Assembly (NCBI GenBank): GCA_021234155.1
Contig: JAJEKV010000002.1
Span: 36,557,107-36,621,106, forward strand
Source of the DNA: Isoetes taiwanensis
Taxonomy: Eukaryota; Streptophyta; Lycopodiopsida; Isoetales; Isoetaceae
Length of the DNA: 64,000 bases
Direction: 5' to 3'
Shown here in pieces: positions 1 to 10,379 of this stretch. A model generated the notes under the pieces. It did not search any database. It worked only from the letters and a program-made list of their open reading frames with translations, and was not told where the DNA came from. Positions within the stretch are counted from its first letter, which is position 1. Each line of letters starts with the position of its first letter. Made by a program: the position numbers and the translations under genes.

Positions 1-196
1 CTTCTAGTTTGTTGAGTAAGGAGCTAGGCAGAAAACGTTCCACAACTAAAGTATCAAAAAGAAACTCCGAGGATCCCTGTATCCAACCACATTCCACATG
101 GTATAACTCATCTCCCTTTACTTTAATCGTTACATATAGAAATTTTTTAATCTTAGACGTCATCATAACTATGGCCTCCGGCAATGGCTTGCCCAT
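1..196 (-). CDS. 5' coding exon of an unidentified gene, cut by the window edge
   Basis: On the minus strand an ATG at 196-194 opens a frame that stays open for 65 codons to the window edge. The product begins MGKPLPEAIVMMTSK and continues with alternating hydrophobic and charged residues that look like a folded domain. The ATG directly follows a good 3' splice site (TTTCAG at 202-197), and a matching donor (CTAAG|GTAATT) lies at 403, so a 207-bp intron appears to separate a short non-coding first exon from this exon. A TATA box sits further upstream at 479-486. I do not recognise the family. The plus strand of the same stretch is also open for about 63 codons, but it lacks splice or promoter support. 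Confidence 0.45.
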   Translation of the reverse strand, partial: MGKPLPEAIVMMTSKIKKFLYVTIKVKGDELYHVECGWIQGSSEFLFDTLVVERFLPSSLLNKLE

Positions 197-403
197 CTGA
201 AATTAGTAGACATTATTAACTCACAGAGCAAAGAAAATTCAAGCAAAATTGAACTTCATAAAGGGATCAAAATAAGTGGTAATAGTGTACATGGAATATT
301 AGTGTAGATCTTGAGGGAGACATAATACATTTATAGAATGGTCGAGAGAAGGGAATGAGAAATATAGAATGCAAGAAGCAAGAAGAAAACTGCAAAGAAT
401 TAC
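197..403 (-). other. Probable 5'UTR intron
   Basis: GT at 403-402 follows an exon ending CTAAG. AG at 198-197 lies immediately before the coding ATG. The interval is AT-rich, as plant introns are. The call rests on splice consensus and position only. Confidence 0.4.
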
Positions 404-478
404 CTTAGAAGTAGGAGCAGTGCAAAAATAAGCGCCCAGAGGAGTTCGATTTGTGTTCGACCCTTTCAAGATGCCTTC

Positions 479-486
479 TATTTATA
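479..486 (-). promoter_or_regulatory. TATA box of the left-edge gene
   Basis: The minus strand reads GGCATATAAATAGAAG, a canonical TATAAATA. Transcription would start near 450, giving a first non-coding exon of about 45 nt that ends at the donor at 403. The spacing between promoter, exon, intron and ATG is coherent. Confidence 0.45.
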
Positions 487-496
487 TGCCAATCTT

Positions 497-1097
497 AACA
501 TGCGCACGTTTTTTTAAAGTAGAATAACATGCAAAGATCAAGAATCTAATGAATCTAATATTTATACGGTACATATATTATTTGATATCCACGTGATATA
601 TAAAGCGATTCTAATAATGTGGTATAATAATGGCCTGCACAATGGTACGATGGGAATAAAGACACCTCATAATTAATGATATAATGATGGTGCAGTTATT
701 GGCTCCAGCAATATCCCTGTCCCCCAAGGTGAGCCGGAGATCTTGAGAGTTAAAAATAAAAAATTCATTTCTAACAATGTGGATAGGCTATCAAGCTTTC
801 AGATCAAGAACTTAAGAACTTGATCGCTATCAAGCTCAGATCAAGAGCTTTGAAGTAACTCAGAGAATCACATTTGAGCACAGAAGATACATGCCATTGG
901 GCACAGAAGCTTTTGCCCATTCCTTCTAGGCACAGAGATTTGCTGCCGCTGCCGCCAAATCAGAAGTGCTGCCGCTGTTTGTTTTTGGTCTAAAGATTGG
1001 GGAGGTCCTGAGGGCGGGACTTACATGGGTTGGGGTGTGCAATGCCTTCCTGCTTGGAATAGTATTGCGGAGAGCATATGGACGGCAGGGTCTTCTT
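497..1097. other. Intergenic, no gene seen
   Basis: AT-rich sequence with no ORF of note. It holds a short internal repetition of a 'tcaagctcagatcaagag' type near 790-850. The right end abuts the microsatellite tail of the neighbouring LINE. Confidence 0.5.
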
Positions 1098-1346
1098 ATA
1101 GAATAGAATAGAATAGAATATGATTTTATCGTCCACGGAGACCAACTGGCCTATGGGACCCAAGTACAAAGAGAGAGAGCAGCAAGCGTATTACTACCAG
1201 GATTAAAAAACCCCCGCCCCGAAGGGTTTTCGGGGGAAAAACCTTAGTAGCAATAAGGATGCTGACATACTGCACAGTTATATACATAATCACAAGTACA
1301 ACTGAGGTTAATGTCGGACGGGGGCATAACGAAGTCCGCGTATCCA

Positions 1347-1694
1347 TTACCTCCCTCCCGGTAATGATCCCAACAAGCCTACAGAGGCCGTGCTCAGTAG
1401 CTCATGCAAGGCCTGATGGGGCACAACTAACTGAGCATACTGAGCCCGGATATGCTCGTACGCCGGACAGGCCTGGAGGGCGTGACTTTCATCCTCAATG
1501 GCGTCCTGTTGACAAAGACCGGCGGACTCTGCCTCCTCGGCGTGACTTTCATCATCCTCAATGGCGTCCCGTTGGCGGACAAAGACGGACGGACTCTCGT
1601 CCTCCGCTGCGGCTCCCGAATCCATCTCCCTCGCCTCAATGCGGAGGTGGTGTGCACTGTCGCGAATGGAAGCAATCACCTGCGCGCTTTTCAT
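1347..1694 (-). pseudogene. LINE ORF2 C-terminus (zf-RVT-like) fragment
   Basis: The frame contains DESHALQACPAYEHIRAQY, the Glu/His..Cys-Pro-Ala-Tyr pattern that ends the zinc-binding region after the RT domain in non-LTR retrotransposons. Within it a ~60-bp tandem duplication (near 1481 and 1541, both 'cgtgactttcat') repeats an acidic DAIEDESH-type peptide. The frame is not continuous with the RT frame upstream. Confidence 0.5.
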
Positions 1695-2229
1695 GGGTAG
1701 ATGGGTGCGCAGTAGTGGTGTGGGCCCCTCGTGAGCATGGGATTAACCCGCCGTCGATAATTTGCCACCTTGACATGTGATAGGGCCTCAGATCCCAAAG
1801 CTTGGCCATGAAGCAAGCATCCAAGTACTGCTTCAAGGCAGCGCGTTCCTTCGGTGTATGCACTGGTCCACATCTGTGTGCCTGCACATTCCATAGCGAG
1901 AACCACTGGGCTTGCTTGTCTTTCCAGCAGGCTTTGAGTCGCTGCGGGCCCATCGCCACTGCCAAAGCAAGGTTGGGCAGCCGGGCTTCATCCATAGCCA
2001 CCACCTTCTGGAAGTAAATAATGTGACGTTCCAGTGCAGCCCTCTGTAATGGAAGGAAGCCTGTCTCTTGGAGCAAGATCTGATATGGGACCGTGGATTT
2101 CACTCCCAGTGCCCGGGCCAAGAAAGCTTTCTGTACCTGCTCTAGATCGTTCCAAGTGGTGAGGGATATCACTGGCCCCCACACTTCTGCCCCATAGAGG
2201 AGGACCGGTTCAACCAAGGCCCTGAACAA
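1636..2229 (-). pseudogene. LINE ORF2 region downstream of RT
   Basis: A 197-codon frame follows the RT palm and thumb. It starts with VEPVLLYGAEVWGP, the conserved motif found after the RT of many LINEs, and continues with the linker before the zinc-binding tail. It is separated from the RT frame (2257-2727) by a frameshift or stop near 2240. Confidence 0.65.
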
Positions 2230-2256
2230 GTGTGCCTGGTGACCCCATGCATCTGA

Positions 2257-2727
2257 CTACGCCTTGTGGATTGTTTTTTGCATTGCATACAAGGCTTTCC
2301 GACCTGCAGTGACCCGTAACCTGATGGATGCATCCCAGTGTGTGGTAGTAGAAAACTCAATGCCCAAATACTTATAAGACTGAGCCACCTCCACTACCTG
2401 CCCCTGGTAAGTGAATGAGGGAAGACGTGGGTGCCGGGATGATGGGACCAGCAGCACCCTTGTCTTGGCCAAGTTAACTCTCATGTCAGTGAATTGGCAG
2501 AAAGTGTCCAAAGCATCCAGGTGGCGTTGCATGTCCTCTGGGGTATATGCGAGCAGGCCAACATCATCAGCATATATGAGTTGCCGGATTATGTGGTGCA
2601 TCAACTGAGCGCCTCCCCCCTGCTCAGCTAGCCATTCTTCTAGCTGGTCAATGTACAAGCCGAAGAGCTGTCGGGGATAGAGGGCAAATCCGGCGCACCC
2701 CAATGCTACTAACAACGGGCTCCCCAA
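2257..2727 (-). pseudogene. LINE reverse transcriptase palm (YADD)
   Basis: The 156-codon frame carries the catalytic YADD at 2574-2563, preceded by LFGLYIDQLEEWL and followed by MRVNLAKTRVLLVPSS and YKYLGIEFS. These are the RT blocks around the active site and primer grip. The same blocks recur, slightly diverged, in the fragment at 28816-29285. The frame is broken on both sides. Confidence 0.8.
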
Positions 2728-3013
2728 AGGTGAGAGACGACCGGAGCAAGCCTCAGATAGTCTGTATATAGCATTCTCGCAAGTCGACGGGGTCCCTAGT
2801 CTGTCTCAATCTGTCTCACAACTTATCCCGAGGCATTGTGTCAAAAGCCTTTGAAATCCACAAAGCAACAAGTGCATTCTCAAGGCCGATTCCTATCCTC
2901 TATGAGTGTTCGCAGAGTGAAGATATGGTCAATAGTAGAATGCCGGGCGGAAGTTTACTGCTCGTCGGCGGAGCCCGCGACTTCTCCATCCTCTGCCCAA
3001 AGTGTCAATCGCC

Positions 3014-3469
3014 TCAAGAATCCCTAAGCAACTTGGCAAAGACAGAACCGACCATAATGGTGCGATAGTTGGCTGGCGTGGGGGTCCCCTGCTTTGTATA
3101 TGGGCACAACTCTACCGGTAGTCCAAAGTCGGGGGGAAGCCTTCTTGCAATGCCCCGTTGAAGAGTGTCTTTGTGAGAACCGGCACCATTGGGGCCCGCC
3201 CACTTGAGAAGCTCACGCACGCATACCATCCAAATCTGCTGCCTTCCCCATTAGCGGCGGCTGCGTGGCCCATTATGACATCCCCTTCGGAATGACCGAT
3301 TGCTAGGCCTCTGCGGATGAGGTACCGGTGCACGGCTTCCCATTGGGTCATACAGCTGCTGCAAGTATCTCACCCATTGTTCCGGGGTAATATTTCCTGT
3401 GGGCTGTGCAGGCTTACTCAAGACCTTTCTCCGAAAGGCCCTAGAGTGGCGGTCTAGAAGACCAAACAT
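3014..3469 (-). pseudogene. LINE RT N-terminal blocks, frameshifted
   Basis: YTKQGTPTPANYRTIMVG with FAKLL is the RT block in which the 'P..YRPI' motif is expected. The adjoining frame at 3251-3469 carries the linker (PEQWVRYLQQLYDP). The two frames are offset, and the stretch between 2730 and 3010 (RT fingers to palm) is scrambled. Confidence 0.55.
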
Positions 3470-4120
3470 CTCATTCTTTGGTTCTCCGCAAGGTACACGG
3501 CTTTCTTGGTCTTGAGGAAGGAGCGGTATTGGGGGCGACTACTTGGGGCGAATGGTGGGGTCCAAAGACTTCATGGAGCCATTGTTTCAGCTCCGACATT
3601 TGTCATCGAACCCGGTGATTGCGGGGAAGGTGGTTGCAGCCCCCGTGGATCGTCGAGCGGTCTCTCCCAAAGCATCTGTCCCCTACCCTCGGAAGGAGTT
3701 GATTCACCGGGTCGTCTGGCTGTTGAAGTGTGGGGGGAGTTGCGGCCTCCCGCAGCTCATGCTCAAGCATCCTCGCATAGACCGCCGCATGATCATAGTC
3801 CGGGCGCAACCGTGGTACATGGGGTGTTGGGGCAATGGGTGCTTTCGGTTGGCTTTCGCCAATCTATCTCGCAAAACGAGGGCTGATGGTCGAGTCTACT
3901 TCCTCGTCCCTACCACCGTCCCGACAAATGAAGCGAGTGATCAAGTGTAGGCATTGCTCGCGTCTGCTAGCACGTAATCCACCACACCGGTGCCGCCCCA
4001 CAGTTCTCCTGTCTACAAGTGAAGCGGCCGGAGGGCGGCCACATCACCAGCCATTGCAAATGACCGTGTCAAAGATATTGCCCCGAACAAAGCGGCCGGC
4101 CGTACCGTGTCACCTGGCTG

Positions 4121-4720
4121 TCATCTGATGCCCTTGGCCAAACCATCTCTGCGGGGTCCATTTGCAACACATCCTCGGCTAGAGGTCGCGAATTTTGGGA
4201 TCTCTCGCTCGCCCCGCGCGCATTGAAAGTCTCCAAGCAACATGACCTTGCCCAATTGTTCATGCTGGCGTATGTCATCATATAGATCGACATAGGGCTC
4301 CCACCGTCCACATCCGTGCGTGTGGTAAAAGTTGCTCTCAAAGATGTGGGAAGTAGCAAGCCGCCACAAAGAGAGGGCTGCCATCGTTGTTCTGCACTCG
4401 TATCCACAGGTATCTGTTGTGCCTGTCCGCCTTACACAGGGAGACCGATTGGGCCAAGGCTGTCTGGTAATAACACGCAATTCCTCCGTGTCCTCGTTTC
4501 CTGCACTCATTGAAGACGAAGTAGCGGCGGTATCCTGGCAAATCGTAGCTTTGTGACAGCATGTTCCCATGTTTCCATGAGGAAGATAAGGTCCATGTCC
4601 ATGGCGGCGGAATTGAGATCTGCCCCCTTCCGCCATGGAAAGCCACGGCAATTCCGGGATACCACACCAGGCACGATCCCTATTTAGTGGCATGCATCGC
4701 CACTTCAGTCCGGTGGTAGT
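4121..4720 (-). pseudogene. LINE EEP-type endonuclease remnant
   Basis: Two overlapping frames carry GHGGIACYYQTALAQSV and YLWIRVQNNDGSPLFVAACY, then a shifted frame with HEQLGKVMLLGDFQCARGER. The GDF(N/Q) motif is the signature of the endonuclease/exonuclease/phosphatase fold used for target-primed insertion. At least one frameshift lies near 4330. Confidence 0.6.
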
Positions 4721-4994
4721 GGTGGTCCTGGGGGAGCGGAAGATGTGGATGCTCAGGCGGGGGCCCCCCTCGGGGGACTCGAGGGGCGGAGTGCCCATCC
4801 CTGTTTGGTCGCACGATTCGGCGCATCCTTCCCCGGACCAGCCCCGCCGCCCCTCCATGTCTGCGCGGGCAGTCCACGACTTTGGCCACTCACGCCCGGG
4901 GTTTCTTCTGTGCTTTGGGGTCAAGTCCCGGTCAACGTCTGAGCCGTCCCCTTCAACTTCCTCCCCGACGGATGGCCACCCGCTCTGCACGCTC

Positions 4995-5564
4995 TCAAGC
5001 TGTGAAGATGACCACCGGGGCGCGTCGTATTTGATTCCATGACGACTCGCCTTTCCAATGGTCACAGGTGCTGGGAACATCATCCGGTCCAAGATCTGTG
5101 TCTGGAGTCGGGAAGTGAGATGTTCTCCCGACTCCTCCGTCAGGCCTCGCACTACCACATTGCGGCTCCTGCGTCTCTGTTCCTGAAGTTCGGCGGGGGC
5201 CGCACCAGGTGTTGGTTGAGGTGGGTGAGGCATAGGCTGTGGCCGGCGCCGGGGTGGTGGCGGCCCGGCGTGATCTGATGTGTCCGCAGCATGTGTTCCA
5301 GGTTGACGTCCTGTAGGTTGGTGGGTTCGCGGGGTTGGTGTATTCTTTCTTTGTGGTTTTACGTTCTCCTGGTCTGGAGCTCAGCTCTTGCAGGACGTTG
5401 TCATGTCTTGCCATCTCCCGCGTGCAATGGCGGAGTTGCTCATGTGCCTCGGCATGGAGGCCCTTGCCTTGCTGGGCAACGGCCGCCCGAAGCTCCTGTA
5501 GCTCCCGATCTCGTGCTAAATCCTTACTCCGAAGAGCGCTCAGTTCTGCCTGGCTAGCTTCCAA
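4995..5564 (-). pseudogene. LINE ORF1-like coiled coil and RNA-binding region
   Basis: The frame starts MEASQAELSALRSKDLARDRELQELRAA-type heptads (written here only in part), typical of the coiled-coil trimerisation segment of L1 ORF1p. An overlapping frame (up to 5233) continues with RRRSRNVVVRGLTEESGEHL, like the start of the L1 ORF1p RRM domain. A frameshift near 5240 separates them. Confidence 0.5.
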
Positions 5565-6291
5565 AGCAGCTGGAATCCTGTCTCCACGATGGCGGCCTCC
5601 GCAACCTCGGCGGAGGGGCGGCTGTGCTCCTCGGGCGTGGCCTTAGCCTCCCTCAACCTGGGCACGGATCCGGGCGAGGTTCTGGTGTCTCTGCTCTACC
5701 CGGTTCTGTCTTGCGTCCCGGCTTCCATAGGCGCCAACACGGTGTCTACCGCCCCCTCATATCGCAAGCTCCTGGCGGTATTGCTGTGTCAAAAAATTGT
5801 AGCAAGTGGATGCTATCATCTGCACTTTGTCGTGACGCGCGATCCTCCAATTACGTGATTACGCCGTTTTAAACACCAATCGCTGCGCAACATCCGAGAT
5901 GTTATGTTCTCCACCTCTGTCGGGGAGGCACGCAAAGCGTGCTGTTGGCCTCAACCCTCGCTGAATCGCGGCTCCCAAGGTTCGGCGGCGGATTGCCTAT
6001 GTGGCCGCTGCCGGGTCGGCCGGGCCTTGGCCGGGCCTCCTCTTCATGGAAGACGTCTCTCCCTCTCTTGCCCGAGGCCTCTTCCTTGGTGGCCCCGCTT
6101 CATGGTCTTCCCGAGGGCTCTGCTGCGGGGGTCAACCGGGTGGTTGGTGTGTTTGGGCCTTCCCAGGATGGGTTGGTGTGGTCTGAGGTAGCTCACCAAC
6201 CAAGTGTGGGTCCACACACGGGACTGTGTCTGTGGCCATGACTTGGGGTATGACTTGGGCGACGACTCCTGGATATCTGGTGTGTACCGGC

Positions 6292-6650
6292 TGCCACAAA
6301 AACCCCTAGCACACAGCCCGGAAAAGTGCAGATTTGAGCACTGAAGCAAAGACAAGCATGCAGATATCATACACCGTTGGAAAGATCTCTGAACCAGCTT
6401 TCCAACAAGCCCAAGCACATAAGAATCTGACACCGGATGAGAGAGATACAAATGTCAAGTGTCTACCGATTGCCACAGAAACCCTAGCACACAGCCTGGA
6501 AAAGTGCCAATTTGAGCATAGAAACAAAGCCAAGCATGCAGGTACCATACACCGCTGGAAAGATCTCTGAACCAGCTTTCCAACAAGCCCAAGCACATGA
6601 AAATCTGACACCGGATGCAAGAGATATGACCGATCAAAATTCTGCCGCAA
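6292..6650. repeat. ~179-bp tandem dimer, copy A
   Basis: Two head-to-tail units begin TGCCACA(A/G)AAACCC at 6292 and 6471 (period 179). Each carries 'tggaaagatctctgaaccagctttcc' (6379 onwards in unit 1) and 'caagcccaagcacat'. The same dimer recurs at 6867-7225. The pieces are open in some frames only because they lack stops; I see no protein family. Confidence 0.75.
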
Positions 6651-6866
6651 GACGAGACCAATCGAATACTTACTAAAACATACGCCAATCCCTATATTGG
6701 TGTCGGACTTTCATCAACAGCACCATCAGGAACTAGGGTATGAATTAGTAAAACATTCTCGTAACCTTCAATAAGAGTACAACACACACCTTTCAACACC
6801 GCGTGGCCAAGGCCAACAACGGCATCAGGCGAGGGCTATACTTCTCAAAGAAGGAAGAAGAAGGGC

Positions 6867-7225
6867 TGCCACAAAAACCCTAGCACACAGCCCGGAAAAC
6901 AGCAGATTTGAGCACTGAAACAAAGACAAACATGCAGGTATCATACTCCGTTCGAAAGTTCTCTGAACCAGCTTTCCAACAAGCCCAAGCATATAAAAAT
7001 CTGACACCGGATGTGAGAGATACAGTCTGTCAAAGTGTCTACCGGTTGCCACAGAAACCCTAGAACACAGCCCGGAAAAGTGCCAATTTGAGCACAGAAA
7101 CAAAGCCAAGCATGCAGGTACCATACACCGTTGGAAAGATTTCTGAACCAGCTTTCCAACAAGCCCAAGCACATGAAAATCTGGCACCGGATGTGAGAGA
7201 TATGACCGATCAAAATTCTGCCGCC
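6867..7225. repeat. ~180-bp tandem dimer, copy B
   Basis: Units begin at 6867 and 7047 (period 180), the same order as copy A and a higher-order offset of 575 bp. Both dimers end in 'gaccgatcaaaattctgccgc'. The shared unit order (variant 1 then variant 2 in both) indicates duplication of a dimer rather than independent amplification. Confidence 0.75.
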
Positions 7226-8166
7226 TTCAGAGAGTAAGGGGGAGCGGCACTCTATTTTGTCATGGTACGAAGACTGTGAAATTTGTAACCAAAATATTGG
7301 CTTACCTCGTTAGCGCAGGGAACGGCGGCGGCAAAAGTAAAAATAAAGCAGAAAGAAGCAGAAGGTATAGCCGAAGGAAGGAAGGGGAAAACAGGGGCCG
7401 TATCAGATACTTTTGTTCCGCATCATGTAGCATGCCATTGCCTTGAGTTACTCTACAATCTGAGCGCCAGGAGACATTGTAATCACACACAACTAGAATT
7501 AATTTTGCAACTCTATTTGATCAGTGCTGGTAGTGTTAGCAAGGTGTGGTCCTTTAGAATTTCATGGCAAAGATATGGCACTCAGTGTTATCTGCTGTGA
7601 GCAGTAGATTGGGAAAGAAGATCTGCACTATTACTACCACTAGATTGAGAAAGCAAGGCTGAGCTGCTACTACTGTTATTAACAGTAGAGTGAGAAAGCA
7701 TGGGTGAGGCCAAATTTCTGGAGGAACTAGGTTGGGGAAGACCAAAAACCATGGTAGGCCACGAGAATATGCTTCATGGTCAGTGAAAACTCTGATAATT
7801 GATTGGTAAGGCAATCATTGCAGTTCACAGTGATGCTTGAATAGACCTCTGCATCTGTTCACATCTGTTTATGTTATTTAGGCATTCTAATCTTTGGCTT
7901 TATTTCCAGAATTGGCCTGTTGGGGTCTTGCATTCATAGAGCACAGATGAGTTGCGAAGTTAACGAGGCAAGCCAACACAAAATATGCATTTCCGAGAGT
8001 TCTTCGTTATCTGAGAGTTATTTGTTAAGTAGAGATAGTTTGGAGGAGGGTGCACACGGGCATATTCTGCCCCATTCACCAAGCATTCAAAACCTGTAAC
8101 ACTTAAGCAGGTGATGTAAGACTATGGTTTATTTCATATATAGACAAAGTACAACGGTATTTAGAG
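7226..8166. other. Intergenic, weak internal repeats
   Basis: No supportable gene. Around 7610-7715 there are imperfect repeats of 'gattgagaaagca'-type sequence, which give the minus strand an accidental leucine- and valine-rich open frame. Confidence 0.4.
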
Positions 8167-8673
8167 CTAGGACTGCATTTTTCCAGAGCCTCCCACTACC
8201 CATTCCTTGATACAGGTTTTACAGTGGCCGAATTCGTCAACTTCATCATTGTTGACAAAACAAAGGCAGCTACTACAGGTGATGACGGTATCATATCCAA
8301 ATATGAATGGTAAGATACCAATATCAGAGAGATCTTCTGTAGCATCACCATCCAAATCAAACGAATCTATTTGCTCAGGTAATTCGAAGTCAAGATGAAA
8401 TGGACTGAAGCCATCCAATATAAACGTAGAGCTATCAGAAGCATCAAGAAATTTGTCCGCCAGACCAAAACTACCAGAAAGATCTGTTAAAATGTCCCCA
8501 ATTTCATGGCTGCCACTCTGCTCCATCTTATGACCTCCGTCATACTCATCGCCAGAATTTATCCAGCCATCCACGACCACCAGGAGATCAATTTTGTGGC
8601 GTTTTGGAGCAGGAAGGTGATCATCCAAGAAGCCAAGAATTATTTCCTGAAACTTCCTCTTCTTCAAACCCAT
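8167..8673 (-). CDS. Hypothetical 168-residue acidic protein with C-terminal Cys cluster
   Basis: A single-exon frame starts at an ATG (8673) 37 bp downstream of a TATA box (8710-8717). The product begins MGLKKRKFQEIILGFLDD, with a basic stretch (PKRHK, residues 23-27). Residues ~35-130 are acidic and Ser/Asp/Leu-rich. Near the C-terminus is CSSCLCF followed by HCKTC: a CxxCxC...CxxC set (residues ~133-156) that could bind a metal. I recognise no family. Close TATA spacing, an ATG start and distinct composition favour a real gene. A nuclear or chromatin-linked role would be a guess from the basic N-terminus only. Confidence 0.5.
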   Translation of the reverse strand: MGLKKRKFQEIILGFLDDHLPAPKRHKIDLLVVVDGWINSGDEYDGGHKMEQSGSHEIGDILTDLSGSFGLADKFLDASDSSTFILDGFSPFHLDFELPEQIDSFDLDGDATEDLSDIGILPFIFGYDTVITCSSCLCFVNNDEVDEFGHCKTCIKEWVVGGSGKMQS

Positions 8674-8709
8674 CGTCTCCTCAAGCAGAAGCCCATTATC
8701 AACAGCTTG

Positions 8710-8717
8710 TTTATATA
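8710..8717 (-). promoter_or_regulatory. TATA box for the 168-residue ORF
   Basis: The minus strand reads GCTATATAAACAAG. Transcription would start near 8683, leaving a very short leader of about 10 nt before the ATG at 8673. Confidence 0.45.
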
Positions 8718-9000
8718 GCTATGAGAGACGGATCAATTGAATGCAAAATATTTCATGTACGGCACTCACTCAGGCACCCAATCAAGAGAAATTTTCCATC
8801 CAGATTCGTCCTGCACTCTAAATATTCCATGGCTGGATTCTTCGTTTAATTCCTGCTCATCAATTTTTATTGGAGACGTCCCAATCACATCCCAATCATT
8901 GAAGCCGTTAGGGGTCACGGTCTGTCACATCTCCCATCTCCAACATGACGTCACCATGTTGTCACTGTCTTCACATACGTTTGTTTGCTATGGGTTCTTA

Positions 9001-9137
9001 GATTGTTTGCATGCTACGTGTCGCAACCGTAATGCCTCAAACAAAAAATAACTTCAAACAATAATTCTAAGATTGTTTGCATCACACGCGTCACAACCAT
9101 AATGCCTCAAACAAAAATAACTTCAAATAAATACCTT
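9001..9137. repeat. ~70-bp tandem duplication
   Basis: 'gattgtttgcat' starts at 9001 and again at 9071, each followed by 'gcctcaaacaaaaa' and 'taacttcaaa'. Two diverged copies, AT-rich, no coding role visible. Confidence 0.6.
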
Positions 9138-10379
9138 CAAACAAAAATTGAGACGGAATTATATATGAGTTGATAATGGTTTGTAGCTATGGAATTCCAC
9201 TCCTGATTCTTCCATTAAAGGTCCACAACAAATATGTTAACCTTTAAATTGAAAGAAGGATTTTTTTCTCTAGGTGTATTAACTCAGATTCTGAAAATCT
9301 ATCGAAATTGAGAAGCATGGCTCTTTGTGCACTTTCGAAGTTGAATTCAAGTCTGTGCTATTTTATAAATTTGAACCCAAATTTGTCTAATTGAGAACTA
9401 TGGCTGCTTGCCGATTGCAGGGTCAGATCATTTAATCTTGAATCCTTTCCTTCTCTTATCTGCAAGACCCATTTCTCGCAGATTGATCTAAAAACCCAAT
9501 CCTTAATTCTCAGAATCATAACAATAGGAGCTACAGGCATGCATCATATTCTTGCTTTTGTTCTCATATGTGGGCGCGAAGCCCTATTGGTCTCCATCAT
9601 TTATACTGCACAAAAACCATTGTTTTGCCTTCAACTCTGATTAGCAAGGGCTTCGTTTTGGGGCCTGTAAATTAGTGCTATACTATGCTCATGGGCCTTT
9701 GGAGCTGGAATCAGGCCCCTGTTTTCAAATTTACATCGTGCTAGAACCCCAGTGAGCAGAGGAAGCCTGCATTGAAATTCACTGTTTGCACTCGACAGCT
9801 ATGGCAAGGAACTGGGTTTCCCTCAGTAAATCACTGATTAGCTTAATTTTTTATGTTCACTATAGTGATGGCGTAAGCTCTATCTAAACTCTAATGGATC
9901 AAAAGCTTAGAGAGTAGACTCCAAATATGTTGAAGCCAATTTGAGAGACGTATTAGGTTTTATGTAAGAAACATCGTTGACTGTATCTAATTTGATAGAA
10001 TAATTGTGCAAGAAAGCATTAATCTTGCCATGGACACCTGTGCTCAAATTATATTTTTTTAATAAAGAAGGCACTCTGAACTCTAATGCAAACCGATCCT
10101 AAATTGCAATGATAGATTGATTCTTCAGGCTATCTTTCCCCCTCGGAGATCGATCTTGCTGAATTCAAAGGTAGAAGAATCACTTCTGACAAAAAAAAAC
10201 ATTAGGGGTAAAACATTAGGAGTAAAACAGGAGAATCTGTGCTGGATCGTCATCTTTTCCTGGCGTACATGTTGGCCGATGGAGGCCGTGTTTGTCGTTG
10301 GCAAGGATTATAAGAATGATCTCAGACCCAGACCAGGCTCCAACTTCATTGTCCTTTGTGGTCCTTAAAATGGTATCCA
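9138..10379. other. Intergenic or remnant sequence, partly duplicated downstream
   Basis: No supportable gene. Segments at 9555-9595 ('ttctcatatgtgggcgcgaag') and 10070-10110 ('ctctaatgcaaaccgatcc') recur diverged at about 11430-11460 and 11685-11720, so the stretch is half of an old direct duplication. Confidence 0.4.

Larger units (their letters stand above)
1098..6250 (-). mobile_element. Decayed L1-type LINE, minus strand
   Basis: A GC-rich block stands out from AT-rich flanks and reads, on the minus strand, in LINE order. First comes a coiled-coil ORF1 start (about 5564-5400), then an ORF1 RNA-binding-like stretch with NVVVRGLTEESGEHL (about 5190-5040). Next are an EEP endonuclease region with LLGDFQ (about 4230), RT blocks and a zf-RVT-like tail (about 1420-1500). 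The 3' end is CGTGGACGATAAAATCAT followed by a (TTCTA)n microsatellite at 1098-1122. Frames change many times, so no product is expected. The 5' limit near 6250 is set only by the drop in GC and the start of another repeat. Confidence 0.8.

Noticed and set aside
4121..5233. A 370-codon minus-strand protein as an independent gene
   Set aside because: Its start matches L1 ORF1 and its end the LINE endonuclease, with an unrelated stretch between; it is a chance join of frames in a decayed GC-rich LINE.
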